A stretch of 64,000 nt of DNA from Oceanospirillum sanctuarii. GTDB lineage: Bacteria; Pseudomonadota; Gammaproteobacteria; Pseudomonadales; Halomonadaceae. The notes beneath the pieces are model-generated. The model had not been told where the DNA came from, ran no database searches, and was given only the letters and a program-made list of their open reading frames with translations. Numbering within the stretch: position 1 is the first letter of the stretch; each line of letters begins with the position of its first letter. This document shows positions 1-9,333 of the stretch, piece by piece. The translations under genes were made by a program, and so were the position numbers. The stretch spans positions 579,854 through 643,853 of the forward strand of contig NZ_MTBA01000001.1 of NCBI RefSeq assembly GCF_002150805.1. The letters run 5' to 3'.

Positions 1-972
1 GCCAGATTCAGAGCAGCACAGCTCGTTTATCAGCAGGAGATCAAACAATATTGGTTGAAGGCAGAGATGAGCAGTAAAAACGCTTTTGTCAGCTATTCCC
101 GTGATCTGCTGGTTCGCTCAACAATTGATTATGAAGCCGGTACGGTAACCGTTGAAGCTCAGGGAGCAACGCCGGCTGAAGCAGGTCAGAAAATCAAGCA
201 GGAGGTAGAGCGGTTGTTAAGCCTGGATACACAGACTGCTTACAAAGAAGATCCGATTCTGCAACTTGTTGAGCGTGATGCTATTAACAAGAACGCTGAG
301 CAGTTACCTCGTGAGCCACTTGTTGGTGACCTCTTTGCTGGGAAGAGTGCAGGGGAGGTTATTAAACCTGCTAACAAGAGTATTAAAGAAGACCGGCGCC
401 CGGTGGCTAAAGTCGTCATCAAACTCCCTGAAGGGAGTACGGCACAAAAAGCTAAACAGTATCTGCCGCTAGCTGAAGAATATGCCAGTGAGCAAAAGGT
501 ATCCGCAGCCTTAGTGATGGCTGTAATGCATACCGAGAGTTATTTTAATCCAATGGCCAGAAGCCATATTCCGGCTTTTGGTTTGATGCAGATTGTTCCA
601 CAAAGCGCTGGTTTAGATACTACTGAATATCTTAATGGACGCTCGCGACTTTTAACGGCGTCTGAGTTATACCAGCCCAAAGTGAATGTGCGTTCAGGCT
701 CAGCATACCTACATCTGCTTTATTATCGTTATTTACGCCAAATCGAAGACCCGCTTAGTAGGCTCTATTGTACCGTTGCGGCTTATAACACAGGCGCTGG
801 GAATGTGGCCAGGACATTTACGGGTAGTACCAGCGTGAGAAGTGCCGCCGTTAAGGTTAACCGGTTACAGCCCCAACAGGTTTATCAGCAGTTGAGGAAA
901 GGTCTTCCCTACAAAGAGACACGGGATTATCTGGAAAAGGTTGTATCCAGAATGGCGCTTTACAGCGCCTGA
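1..972 (+). CDS. mltC: MltC-like lytic murein transglycosylase (5' partial)
   Basis: The reading frame is already open at base 1, so the N-terminus (signal peptide and probable lipobox) lies outside the window; the TTG at 55 is not the real start. The product would cleave peptidoglycan glycan strands to 1,6-anhydro-muropeptides in the periplasm. The visible part has an MltC-type N-terminal domain (VSYSRDLLVRSTIDYEAGTV, like the E. coli MltC segment before the catalytic domain), then an SLT lysozyme-like domain. The catalytic Glu lies in HTESYFNP (codon 535-537), followed by GLMQIVP and AAYNTGAGNV, all standard for family 1 SLTs. Family assignment is firm; the exact orthology to MltC is likely. 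Confidence 0.9.
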   Translation, partial: ARFRAAQLVYQQEIKQYWLKAEMSSKNAFVSYSRDLLVRSTIDYEAGTVTVEAQGATPAEAGQKIKQEVERLLSLDTQTAYKEDPILQLVERDAINKNAEQLPREPLVGDLFAGKSAGEVIKPANKSIKEDRRPVAKVVIKLPEGSTAQKAKQYLPLAEEYASEQKVSAALVMAVMHTESYFNPMARSHIPAFGLMQIVPQSAGLDTTEYLNGRSRLLTASELYQPKVNVRSGSAYLHLLYYRYLRQIEDPLSRLYCTVAAYNTGAGNVARTFTGSTSVRSAAVKVNRLQPQQVYQQLRKGLPYKETRDYLEKVVSRMALYSA

Positions 973-1008
973 TTCTGGTAAAAGCAAGTGGGAATGGACG
1001 GGGTTTAC

Positions 1009-1371
1009 CTAAACCCCTGACCGGCTTTCGTAAACAGGATGACCTTCCTGTTCCATTTTATCGATCAGCTTCAAATATTCGCTGGGCGGTTCAGAGATAC
1101 TTACACCAAGCTTATATCCCATCCGATCATCAAAGTGCTTGCAATAAACGACTTTAGATTTGAGGGTAAAGGCGGCTAGTCTGCGTGAGTTTTTACAAAT
1201 CAGATTGATAGTGAGCTCCTGAGAGTCATCAAACGGAACCTCAGAGATAACCCTGAGGCCATGGCTTGATGCATTATGGATGCTGACATGTAGTACAGGC
1301 GCAAAACCCGAGCTTACCCGGGCTTTCCAGATTACCTCAAAACGAGGTTCACTTCGGTTTACTTTAGACAT
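1009..1371 (-). CDS. PilZ domain protein
   Basis: A 120-residue, single-domain protein. It carries the two c-di-GMP-binding signatures of PilZ: RxxxR at residues 6-10 (RSEPR) and NxSxxG at residues 33-38 (NASSHG). It is therefore expected to bind c-di-GMP and act as a cytoplasmic effector; the target is not indicated. An in-frame TTG at 1404 would give 131 residues, but ATG 1371 is preceded at good distance by GGAG (complement of 1378-1381), so it is preferred. It converges on the MltC-like gene and stands alone. Confidence 0.85.
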   Translation of the reverse strand: MSKVNRSEPRFEVIWKARVSSGFAPVLHVSIHNASSHGLRVISEVPFDDSQELTINLICKNSRRLAAFTLKSKVVYCKHFDDRMGYKLGVSISEPPSEYLKLIDKMEQEGHPVYESRSGV

Positions 1372-1547
1372 GATGATCTCCGATAGTAGCCCGATGACTC
1401 TCAATGGTGTTTGGCTACAACTGTCATTATAGTTCTTTTTTCTTACCGGAAAGAGTCAGAGAAAAGCCGCTAATGTATTTATTTTATTGGAGTTTTGTAG
1501 CTTTTCCCTACTCAAATGATCCATGCCATCACTTCGTGTTTTGTTGA

Positions 1548-2375
1548 TTATTTTGGTGCTGCCCGACGTTCAATTCCCGCTTCTTCCATCATTCGGGTCG
1601 AGATCTCTTCAACAGAAAAATGAGTGGAGTTGATGTAAGGAATACCGAAACGCTGATAGAGCATTTCTGCTTCTTCTACTTCCATTTCACACTGACGAAG
1701 GGATGCATATCGACTGTCAGGCTTACGTTCATTACGAATATTGGCCAGTCGATCGGGATCAATCGTTAAACCGAACAATTTATGCTTGTAGTGACGGACA
1801 GCTTTAGGCAATTCGCCATACTCAAAGTCATCATCAGTCAGAGGGTAGTTAGCAGCCCGGATACCAAACTGAAGAGCCATGTATAGGCAGGTAGGTGTTT
1901 TGCCGCAGCGTGAAGGGCCTAATAAAATAATGTCGGCTTTGTCGTAATGACGGGTTCGGCCGCCATCATCGTTGTCGATGGCAAAATGCACGGAGTCAAT
2001 CCGGTCTTTATAGACTTTGTCATCTTCGCGGATCGAGTGGGATTTACCCACGCTGTAGGAAGATGCAGAACCCAATTCCTCTTCAAGAGGAGCGAGGAAC
2101 GTAGAAAAGATGTCCAGAGTGAAGGCATCAGCACTTTTCAGCACGGAACGCACATCATCATTTACAATGGTATCCACGACAACAGGACGAATACCATCTT
2201 CTCGGTAAACACTGTTAATTAGCTCGACCAGACGTGAGGCTTTGTCTGTCGAGTCGATGAAGGGCTTAATGACATAAGTGAACTCAGTGTGCTCAAATTG
2301 AGCCAGGAGACTTCTACCCAAAGCCTCCACGGTAATCCCGGTGCCATCGGAAACAAAAAAGGCGGTGCGTTTCAT
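1548..2375 (-). CDS. ppsR: PEP synthase regulatory protein (kinase/pyrophosphorylase)
   Basis: A 275-residue member of the DUF299 (PpsR/YdiA) family. Known members both inactivate PEP synthase by ADP-dependent phosphorylation and reactivate it by Pi-dependent pyrophosphorolysis. The family P-loop GPSRCGKT is at residues 153-160, and the N-terminus ([19 protein letters not shown]) is typical. It is divergent from ppsA with 94 bases between the starts, which fits a regulator beside its target. ATG 2375 is preceded by AGGCG. The C-terminal half ([16 protein letters not shown] and the following segment) also matches the family. Confidence 0.95.
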   Translation of the reverse strand: MKRTAFFVSDGTGITVEALGRSLLAQFEHTEFTYVIKPFIDSTDKASRLVELINSVYREDGIRPVVVDTIVNDDVRSVLKSADAFTLDIFSTFLAPLEEELGSASSYSVGKSHSIREDDKVYKDRIDSVHFAIDNDDGGRTRHYDKADIILLGPSRCGKTPTCLYMALQFGIRAANYPLTDDDFEYGELPKAVRHYKHKLFGLTIDPDRLANIRNERKPDSRYASLRQCEMEVEEAEMLYQRFGIPYINSTHFSVEEISTRMMEEAGIERRAAPK

Positions 2376-2469
2376 AATTATTCGCCTGCAACTTCATGGT
2401 ATCATTAGAAAATTCTCGTTCTATTGTCGAAGAATTCATCTGAAAAGCAAGCTCAGGGGGAGATTTAAG

Positions 2470-4839
2470 TTGGACGCATACATCGCGTGGTTTGATCAGC
2501 TTGGCATGAATGATGTCGAGCATGTTGGTGGTAAAAATGCATCTCTGGGTGAGATGATCAGTAATCTGGCCGGTGCAGGTGTTTCTGTTCCCGGTGGTTT
2601 CGCAACGACTGCACAGGCGTACCGCGAATTTCTGAATTATGAAGGGCTTGCCGATCGTATCAATGCAGAGCTGGATAAGCTGGACGTTGATGATGTTAAC
2701 GCTCTTACCAAGACCGGAGCTCAGATCCGTAGCTGGATTCTTGAAACGCCATTCCCGCCTGCTCTTGAAGAGTCCCTTGAAAAAGCCTACGCCCAGCTGC
2801 AGAACGGCAATGAAAATCTGAAAGTCGCGGTTCGTTCTTCTGCGACAGCGGAAGACCTGCCGGACGCATCTTTCGCTGGCCAGCAGGAGACATTCCTGAA
2901 CATTCAGGGCCTTGAGCACATTAAAACAGCGGTAAAAGAAGTTTTTGCGTCTCTGTTTAATGACCGTGCGATCTCTTACCGTGTTCACCAGGGCTTTGAC
3001 CACTCTCTGGTTGCCCTGTCAGCAGGTATCCAGAAGATGGTACGCAGTGAAACTGGTGCCAGCGGTGTGATGTTTACACTGGATACGGAATCCGGTTTCC
3101 GGGATGCGGCCTTTATTACTGCGTCCTATGGTCTGGGTGAAACAGTGGTACAGGGTGCGGTAAACCCTGATGAATTTTATGTACACAAGCCGACTTTAGA
3201 CGCCGGTCGTTTTGCGGTACTGCGCCGAAATCTCGGCAGCAAGATGATTAAGATGGTTTACGGCGAAGCTGCCGAAACCGGTAAGTCTGTTGAAACTGTG
3301 GATGTGAGCCCTGAAGAGCGCCGTCAGTTCTGCATTACTGACGAAGAAGTGATGGCACTTGCCCGTCAGGCAGTGATTATTGAACAGCACTACGGCCGCC
3401 CGATGGATATCGAATGGGCCAAAGATGGTGATGATGGTCAGCTGTACATTGTTCAGGCGCGCCCTGAAACAGTAAAAAGCCGTGCTGATGCTAACGTAAT
3501 GGAGCGTTACCTGCTGAAAGAGCGTGGTGAGGTTCTGGTTGAAGGTCGTTCTATCGGTCAGCGTATCGGTTCCGGTGCTGTACGTATCATCATGAGCCCG
3601 GATGAGATGGATAAGGTTCAGCCGGGTGACATTCTGGTGACCGACATGACCGATCCGGACTGGGAACCTGTGATGAAACGCGCCTCGGCGATTGTCACCA
3701 ACCGTGGTGGCCGTACCTGTCACGCAGCGATTATCGCACGTGAGCTGGGTATTCCCGCGGTTGTAGGCTGTGGCGATGCTACAGAGCAATTGAAAGAAGG
3801 TCAGCTTGTCACGGTTTCCTGCGCAGAAGGTGATACGGGTTTCATCTACGAAGGTGAGCTGGACTTCGAACGTATGACCAATAATGTGGATTCCATGCCG
3901 GATATCCCGTTCAAGATCATGATGAACGTGGGTAACCCGGATCGTGCTTTCAGTTTTGCAGCTCTGCCCAATGAAGGTATCGGTCTGGCGCGTTTGGAGT
4001 TCATCATCAACCGTATGATTGGTGTGCACCCTAAAGCCCTGATGGATTTTGATACTCTGTCGCCGGAACTGCAGCGCAGTATCTCCAAGCGCATCGCAGG
4101 ATATGCCTCACCGGTTGATTTCTATGTCGACAAGCTGGTGGAAGGTATTTCTACGCTGGCTGCGGCTTTCTATCCGAAAAAAGTGATTGTGCGTCTGTCG
4201 GACTTTAAGTCCAACGAATACGGCAACCTGATTGGCGGTAAGCTGTATGAGCCAGCGGAAGAGAACCCTATGTTGGGCTTCCGTGGAGCTTCCCGTTATA
4301 TCTCAGAATCTTTCCGTAGCTGCTTTGAGCTGGAATGCCGGGCACTGAAGAAAGTTCGTGATGTGATGGGCCTGACCAATGTCGAAATCATGGTGCCGTT
4401 TGTACGTACTCTGGGCGAAGCCCGTGAGGTGATCGATCTGCTGGCAGAAAACGGTCTCAAGCGTGGTGAGAACGATCTGCGTGTGATCATGATGTGTGAG
4501 CTGCCGGCTAACGCCATTCTGGCGGATCAGTTCCTGGATTACTTTGACGGTTTCTCCATCGGCTCCAACGATCTGACGCAGCTGACACTGGGCCTGGATC
4601 GTGATTCCGGCATCGTTGCCCACCTGTTTGACGAGCGTAATCCGGCAGTTAAAGCGCTGCTACACATGGCGATCAGTGCCTGTAAGAAAGCTGGTAAATA
4701 CGTCGGTATTTGCGGTCAGGGGCCTTCTGATCACCCGGATCTGGCCAAGTGGCTGATGGAAGAGGGGATCGACAGCGTATCTCTGAACCCGGATGCCGTC
4801 CTCGAGACCTGGTTTATGCTGGCGGATAAGGATAGTTAG
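2470..4839 (+). CDS. ppsA: Phosphoenolpyruvate synthase
   Basis: Converts pyruvate, ATP and water to PEP, AMP and Pi in the cytoplasm, the entry to gluconeogenesis from pyruvate. The protein aligns with E. coli PpsA along its whole length: N-terminal ATP-grasp domain ([20 protein letters not shown]), central swivelling domain with phosphoryl-carrier His at about residue 418 (GGRTCHAAI), and C-terminal PEP/pyruvate TIM barrel with [16 protein letters not shown] and catalytic Cys in GICGQGPSD. The reading frame extends upstream to 2341, but TTG 2470 is preferred: a purine-rich GGGGGAG lies just ahead and the resulting 789 residues match the family (E. coli 792). PpsR is encoded divergently. Confidence 0.95.
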   Translation: MDAYIAWFDQLGMNDVEHVGGKNASLGEMISNLAGAGVSVPGGFATTAQAYREFLNYEGLADRINAELDKLDVDDVNALTKTGAQIRSWILETPFPPALEESLEKAYAQLQNGNENLKVAVRSSATAEDLPDASFAGQQETFLNIQGLEHIKTAVKEVFASLFNDRAISYRVHQGFDHSLVALSAGIQKMVRSETGASGVMFTLDTESGFRDAAFITASYGLGETVVQGAVNPDEFYVHKPTLDAGRFAVLRRNLGSKMIKMVYGEAAETGKSVETVDVSPEERRQFCITDEEVMALARQAVIIEQHYGRPMDIEWAKDGDDGQLYIVQARPETVKSRADANVMERYLLKERGEVLVEGRSIGQRIGSGAVRIIMSPDEMDKVQPGDILVTDMTDPDWEPVMKRASAIVTNRGGRTCHAAIIARELGIPAVVGCGDATEQLKEGQLVTVSCAEGDTGFIYEGELDFERMTNNVDSMPDIPFKIMMNVGNPDRAFSFAALPNEGIGLARLEFIINRMIGVHPKALMDFDTLSPELQRSISKRIAGYASPVDFYVDKLVEGISTLAAAFYPKKVIVRLSDFKSNEYGNLIGGKLYEPAEENPMLGFRGASRYISESFRSCFELECRALKKVRDVMGLTNVEIMVPFVRTLGEAREVIDLLAENGLKRGENDLRVIMMCELPANAILADQFLDYFDGFSIGSNDLTQLTLGLDRDSGIVAHLFDERNPAVKALLHMAISACKKAGKYVGICGQGPSDHPDLAKWLMEEGIDSVSLNPDAVLETWFMLADKDS

Positions 4840-4866
4840 TAAGCAATCGTCTAAGCTTCAAATTGT

Positions 4867-4899
4867 AAGCCCCTGTGTGTGTACATACAGGGGCTTTTT
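4867..4899 (+). terminator. Rho-independent terminator of ppsA
   Basis: AAGCCCCTGT pairs with ACAGGGGCTT around a 10-base loop and is followed by a T run. It lies 27 bases after the ppsA stop. Confidence 0.9.
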
Positions 4900-4930
4900 C
4901 ATGCCTGATAGTGGCGTCAACGGAGATTCT

Positions 4931-5809
4931 ATGGCGAATAATACGGATAAAAAGTTCACGGGTAGTAATTTGCAGCTTTTGATAATCATTTTATTTTTGA
5001 GCCTGATGACAGGATGCGCAGGGACAACATCGCTGTTTTTCTACCCCGATACACAATGGTACTCCACTCCAAAAGACGTAAAGCAGCCCTTTGAGAATAT
5101 TGTGCTGACTGCCGTAGATGGAACCAGGCTGCATGGCTGGTGGTTACCTGCAGAGGGTAATAATTCAGATACGGTAGTGCTTTATCTGCATGGGAATGCC
5201 CAGAATATCAGCACTCATAGCCATAGCATTTATTGGCTACCTAAATCTGGTATTGATGTTTTCGCCCTTGATTATAGAGGGTATGGCGCTTCTCAAGGAG
5301 ATCCTGCATTACCTGAGATTTTTCAGGATATTGAGGCCGCAACTCTATGGATAAGAAGAAAATTTCCTAAGAAGAAATTGATCGTGGTTGGGCAGAGTAT
5401 TGGTGCTGCTTTGGCTATAAATTTTGTTGCTAAAGCAGGTGAGCAATATGCTGTTGATGGAATTGTTCTTGATGCGGCATTTATCAGTTATGGAACAATT
5501 GCTAGACATGTCACTAGCAAAAGTATCTTTGGCTGGTTTGCATACCCGTTCACGATTTTGGTCCCAAGTACATGGGATCCTAAGAATATCGTTTCCGAGA
5601 TTAAAGTTCCGGTGATGATAATGCATAGTAAAGATGACCGTGTGATTCCATATGATCATGGTGTTGAGATTTACGAGCAGATGATAAAGAGGGGCAACAA
5701 CCGCGTTTGCTGGTTAGAGAGTCATGGAGGGCACATAGCATCTTTTTCATTTGAAGATATCAGAAGACAAACCTTAGATTTTATCCTGAGGCATGAATGT
5801 TCTGAATAG
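4931..5809 (+). CDS. Alpha/beta hydrolase, predicted lipoprotein
   Basis: A 292-residue serine hydrolase of the BEM46/FrsA-like alpha/beta fold. A hydrophobic segment at about residues 14-28 ends in the lipobox LMTGC with Cys29, so it is probably membrane-anchored. The oxyanion region LYLHGNAQN, nucleophile elbow GQSIG (Ser156), an Asp in HSKDDRVIP and a His in ESHGGHIA supply a complete triad. ATG 4931 has GGAG five bases upstream; the longer reading frame starting inside ppsA is rejected. Its codons look more A/T-rich than those of ppsA and nudC, which may reflect a different history. The substrate cannot be inferred. Confidence 0.85.
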   Translation: MANNTDKKFTGSNLQLLIIILFLSLMTGCAGTTSLFFYPDTQWYSTPKDVKQPFENIVLTAVDGTRLHGWWLPAEGNNSDTVVLYLHGNAQNISTHSHSIYWLPKSGIDVFALDYRGYGASQGDPALPEIFQDIEAATLWIRRKFPKKKLIVVGQSIGAALAINFVAKAGEQYAVDGIVLDAAFISYGTIARHVTSKSIFGWFAYPFTILVPSTWDPKNIVSEIKVPVMIMHSKDDRVIPYDHGVEIYEQMIKRGNNRVCWLESHGGHIASFSFEDIRRQTLDFILRHECSE

Positions 5810-5926
5810 TATCAATATACCGGTCTGATTGATTGTTTTTTCTTTCTGATTTAGGCAATAGCCCTCATATTTTCTGATAAAATATCATCATTAACTTTTA
5901 TTAATCATTCGGTTATGAGGTCACAA

Positions 5927-6283
5927 ATGTCAATTGAGCGTCTGGAAGTAGGTCAGCGTATGAGCCGTATCGTTAAGCACAACGGTACTATTTACCTATG
6001 TGGTCAGGTTGCCGCTGATGCTAATGCGGATATTAAAGAACAAACCCGCACTACCCTGGAAAAAATCGAGAAGCTGCTGGCTCAGGCAGGTTCTGATAAG
6101 AACCATATGCTGTCTGTGACTATTTATGTGCGTGATATGAAAGACTTCGCGGCAATGAACGAAGTTTGGGATGCGTGGGTACCGGAAGGTGTTGCACCAG
6201 CTCGTGCCTGTGTTGAAGCACGCATGGCTCGTCCTGAACTGCTGGTTGAAATGTCTGTGGTTGCCGCTGAGATCAATTCCTGA
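5927..6283 (+). CDS. RidA/YjgF family protein
   Basis: A 118-residue protein of the Rid (YjgF/YER057c/UK114) superfamily, small trimeric enzymes. The best-known member, RidA, hydrolyses reactive enamine/imine intermediates from PLP enzymes. Conserved elements include LCGQVA near residue 24, a [10 protein letters not shown] segment, and PARACVEAR, in which Arg93 corresponds to the carboxylate-binding Arg of RidA. The final segment LVEMSVVA retains a Glu as in KIEIEAIA. It belongs to a divergent subgroup, so deaminase activity is only inferred. Two ATGs are possible; ATG 5927 has GAGG at proper spacing while ATG 5915 does not. Confidence 0.85.
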   Translation: MSIERLEVGQRMSRIVKHNGTIYLCGQVAADANADIKEQTRTTLEKIEKLLAQAGSDKNHMLSVTIYVRDMKDFAAMNEVWDAWVPEGVAPARACVEARMARPELLVEMSVVAAEINS

Positions 6284-6302
6284 TTTCATTAAAAGCCAAC
6301 CA

Positions 6303-6335
6303 TAAAAAAACGCGCTAACAGCGCGTTTTTTTATG
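6303..6335. terminator. Bidirectional terminator between RidA and DUF3010 genes
   Basis: ACGCGC and GCGCGT pair around TAACA, flanked by A7 on the left and T7 on the right. It can therefore serve both converging genes. Confidence 0.9.
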
Positions 6336-6353
6336 GCCTGTCACCTTAGGAAT

Positions 6354-6851
6354 TTACTTATTCCATGGGTTTGGGGCTTCAGTCTCTTCCACCTTAGGCT
6401 CTGCTTGAGCAGCACCTTTGGTGACTTTCGGGTTGCTCAGATATGCAAATGCGGTAGTGAAAGCAACTTCCTGGAACATTTTCAGACCGGTTTCACGGAA
6501 ATCGATCGGCATCGGAGTTTTCTTCAGCTGCTCTTTGATCTGAGTCGGTGTCAGAATTTCCACATCAACAGAGCTTAATGCCTGAAGAGCGCCTTCCATT
6601 TTGAAACCTACTGCACCACCTGCAAACTTGCCTTTATGCGGGCGCTGGCGGATTACAACACGATCTACTTTATAATCTTCCAGTAATTTTCCGAAAGACT
6701 GCTGGAAGTAGCGCATTTGCTGTTGATCATCGCTGTCTTTCACTGAGAAACGGATTTGACGGCAGTCTGGAATATCAAACAAGTCACCGGATTTAGAGAG
6801 CAGGCAGATCAGCGCTTCACTGCCCTTTAGTTCAACACCACAAACTTTCAT
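6354..6851 (-). CDS. DUF3010 family protein
   Basis: A 165-residue cytoplasmic protein recognised from its start (MKVCGVELKGSEALICLLS) and from FAGGAVGFKMEGALQ. Family function is unknown to me. No membrane segment or signal is visible, and the C-terminal 25 residues (after YLSNPK) are Ala/Glu/Pro-rich and probably disordered. ATG 6851 has AGGTG upstream; the reading frame's earlier start at 6881 lacks a good site. It is a single-gene unit between the terminator and the divergent nudC. Confidence 0.8.
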   Translation of the reverse strand: MKVCGVELKGSEALICLLSKSGDLFDIPDCRQIRFSVKDSDDQQQMRYFQQSFGKLLEDYKVDRVVIRQRPHKGKFAGGAVGFKMEGALQALSSVDVEILTPTQIKEQLKKTPMPIDFRETGLKMFQEVAFTTAFAYLSNPKVTKGAAQAEPKVEETEAPNPWNK

Positions 6852-6967
6852 AATGCACCTGTAAACGAAATGTCGCGGCATTATAAACCCATTGTTAACA
6901 TAAACCCATTGTTAACATATACCCGGCCACAACCTTTAATGTACAAACGCCGCCTAGTGGAGCTTTT

Positions 6968-7807
6968 ATGCAAGCGGAACGCTTTAGCAGCACGCTTCGG
7001 TTACCAGCCGATAGCTTGTTGATTTTATTTGTCGGAAACGACCTGATTACAGACGCCTCTGCTGAGCCATTACACAGTGCTGACAAAATGCTCGCTTTCT
7101 GGCAGAAGGAGCAGAATCTGCCGGATATCGAGTGGCGTTATATTGCTCAACGTGAGGGACTACCTGTCTACTGCGCCCGAAGTTTTGACTGGCAGCACTG
7201 GCCTGACGAATTTCCTGAACACTTTACCCGTTATGGATTCCGGGCACTTTTACCTCAACTGGATCAGAGTGACTTTGAGCTGATCGCTTCAGGCAGCCAA
7301 TTGTTAACCTGGGAGCAGGACCATAACTACTGCAGTCGTTGTGGCCATAAAGCACGTATGCACCCGATAGAAAATGCGATGTGTTGTGATGCCTGTGGTT
7401 ATAGGCAATACCCAAGAATTAACCCCTGCATTATCGCGCTGATTACAAGGGGAGATGAGGTGCTACTGGCCCGTAACGCCAGTTTTAAACCCGGTTATTT
7501 CAGCTGTATTGCAGGCTTTATAGAGCCGGGTGAAAGTGTGGAGCAGGGGGTTCAACGCGAGATCTTTGAAGAAGTAGGGGTGACGGTTAAGAATATTCGT
7601 TACCAGTCGAGTCAGAGCTGGCCTTTTCCGCATTCACTGATGCTGGGTTTTATCTGCGACTATGACTCTGGCGAGATCAAAGTCGATGGAGAAGAGATTG
7701 TTGAAGCCCGCTGGGGCAGGCTGGATGATTTCCCGCTTAAGCCCGGAAGTTTTGCCATCTCAGGGCAGCTGATGCAGGCGTTTGCCGACACGATTGAAAC
7801 AGAATAA
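6968..7807 (+). CDS. nudC: NAD(+)/NADH pyrophosphatase
   Basis: Hydrolyses NADH to NMNH and AMP; E. coli NudC also removes NAD caps from RNA. The 279-residue protein has the NudC order: N-terminal domain, a four-Cys zinc ribbon (C122, C125, C140, C143), then a Nudix domain. The Nudix box fits exactly at residues 183-205 (G183, E189, R197-E198, E201-E202, G204). The NudC-specific SQSWPFPHSLM motif follows at about residue 215. GGAG precedes ATG 6968. It ends in its own terminator and appears monocistronic. Confidence 0.95.
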   Translation: MQAERFSSTLRLPADSLLILFVGNDLITDASAEPLHSADKMLAFWQKEQNLPDIEWRYIAQREGLPVYCARSFDWQHWPDEFPEHFTRYGFRALLPQLDQSDFELIASGSQLLTWEQDHNYCSRCGHKARMHPIENAMCCDACGYRQYPRINPCIIALITRGDEVLLARNASFKPGYFSCIAGFIEPGESVEQGVQREIFEEVGVTVKNIRYQSSQSWPFPHSLMLGFICDYDSGEIKVDGEEIVEARWGRLDDFPLKPGSFAISGQLMQAFADTIETE

Positions 7808-7828
7808 AGGCCCTCGTGGCCTTTTTTA
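7806..7828 (+). terminator. Terminator of nudC
   Basis: AAAGGCC and GGCC/TTT arms pair around a CTCG-type loop and are followed by six T. It overlaps the nudC stop. Confidence 0.8.
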
Positions 7829-7920
7829 TTATTTGTATTGAATCCGAACAATATACAGCTTTCGTATCTGTTAAGTATTTTTCAATTAAGTGTCTATAAA
7901 ACAAAACAGGAACTGACACT

Positions 7921-9333
7921 ATGGATTACCCTCTGATTGGCATTGTTCTTTTTGTCGCATTGGCCTCGATATTTCTTTCGCCAAAAGCTCGTTCTACATC
8001 AGGTTTCTTTCAGGGACATTCTCCCGATGGGAAAGCGCCTGAGCTTTTAACACTGATATTCTCACAGGTGACCACCTGGATTTTTGCCCGATCTTTAATG
8101 AATGCCGCCATTTTAGGCTTCTATTACGGTATCTGGGGCACTCTGGCATACGCAGCCTATTACCTGTCCTTCTTTACCGGTGGCAAGATCATTGATCACC
8201 TCAGATTCAGACAGGGGTATGGCAGTGTTCAGAGCTTCCTGTCTGATCGGTTCGGTAAGGTAGGAACCAGCTGTTATAACACCGTGATTGGTGTTCGGCT
8301 GGTGAGTGAAGTCTTTGCCAATTTATTAGTCATTGGTCTCTTGTTTGGTGTCGCAGGAAGCCAGGCCTATACATTGGGGGTTATTGCAATCGCTTTGATC
8401 ACCCTGATCTACTCAATGTTGGGGGGATTACATGCATCCCTTAAAACAGACCTCTTTCAGATGATTGTTTTCATCGGTGTACTTGCACTCCTGATGATTA
8501 CTGCTGCTGCCAGTGGCAGCTTTAATGATCAGCTGCTGACGTTCAAACCCTTCGATATCACTGAACCCGGCCCGGTTTTGTTGCTGGTGGCATTGCTACA
8601 GGTGTGGAGTTACCCGATGCACGATCCAGTGATGATGGATCGCGGTTTTCTGGCTGACCGTGAGACGACTCGTTCGAGCTTTATACACGCGGGTTGGATC
8701 AGCATGCTCTGTATTCTTCTGTTTGGCTTGCTGGGTGTTATGGCTGGCAGTCATGCGCTAAGTGGAGAAAATATGAATCAGGCACTGACGCGAATCCTGG
8801 GCGAGCTGCCAATGCTACTCTTCAGTGCATCTCTGATTATTTCTGCGATGTCGACTTTGGACAGCGCACTGTCCAGCTCTGCAAAACTGGCAATCGTGGA
8901 TATGAAACTGTCTGCAGAGAGTGTCAGTCATGGTCGCGCTGCTATGGCAGTCTTTATGCTGTTAGGTGTTGCTCTGGTCTTTCTCGGTAACAAAGACCTG
9001 TTCAGTGCAGTAGCGGTAAGTGGAACGGCTTCCATGTATCTGGCTCCGGTGATCTTCTTCAGCCTGTGGGGTAATGTTAAAGAGATCCCTGTGGCGAGCT
9101 ATTTCTCCAGCTTCCTGCTTGCGATTGCTGGTGCTGCGCTTTATTTCACGGAATCCTCCGGATACAGCTCGCTGATTGGCGATAGCCACAAATACACTAA
9201 GCTGCTTTGGATATCGCTAACTGTTCTTGTTGGTGGCTGTCTGTTCTTTTGGTTCGGTATGAAACTCTCAGGCACAGCCAAAGAAGTAGCCGGACTTAAT
9301 GATGAGCAACTTGCGAAAGGTGATGCGTCGTGA
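7921..9333 (+). CDS. Sodium:solute symporter family (SSS) transporter
   Basis: A 470-residue inner-membrane protein with about 13 hydrophobic segments and the layout of the SSS family, which couples Na+ entry to uptake of sugars, amino acids, osmolytes or acids. Family-like stretches include the amphipathic loop after TM1 (ARSTSGFFQGHSP), SMLGGLHASLKTDLFQMIVF and the STLDSALSSSAKLAIVD region, which contains the expected Na2-site Ser/Thr residues. The substrate cannot be told from sequence. AGGAA precedes ATG 7921. The stop overlaps the start of the next gene (TGATG), implying translational coupling to the metallophosphoesterase. Confidence 0.88.
   Translation: MDYPLIGIVLFVALASIFLSPKARSTSGFFQGHSPDGKAPELLTLIFSQVTTWIFARSLMNAAILGFYYGIWGTLAYAAYYLSFFTGGKIIDHLRFRQGYGSVQSFLSDRFGKVGTSCYNTVIGVRLVSEVFANLLVIGLLFGVAGSQAYTLGVIAIALITLIYSMLGGLHASLKTDLFQMIVFIGVLALLMITAAASGSFNDQLLTFKPFDITEPGPVLLLVALLQVWSYPMHDPVMMDRGFLADRETTRSSFIHAGWISMLCILLFGLLGVMAGSHALSGENMNQALTRILGELPMLLFSASLIISAMSTLDSALSSSAKLAIVDMKLSAESVSHGRAAMAVFMLLGVALVFLGNKDLFSAVAVSGTASMYLAPVIFFSLWGNVKEIPVASYFSSFLLAIAGAALYFTESSGYSSLIGDSHKYTKLLWISLTVLVGGCLFFWFGMKLSGTAKEVAGLNDEQLAKGDAS

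Noticed and set aside
2314-3003. 229-codon minus-strand frame overlapping ppsA and the ppsR start
   Set aside because: Overlaps two certain genes; ppsR in another frame is well supported.
3196-4029. 277-codon open frame on the minus strand opposite ppsA
   Set aside because: Antisense shadow of strongly conserved PpsA sequence; the His/Thr-rich translation has no recognisable domain.
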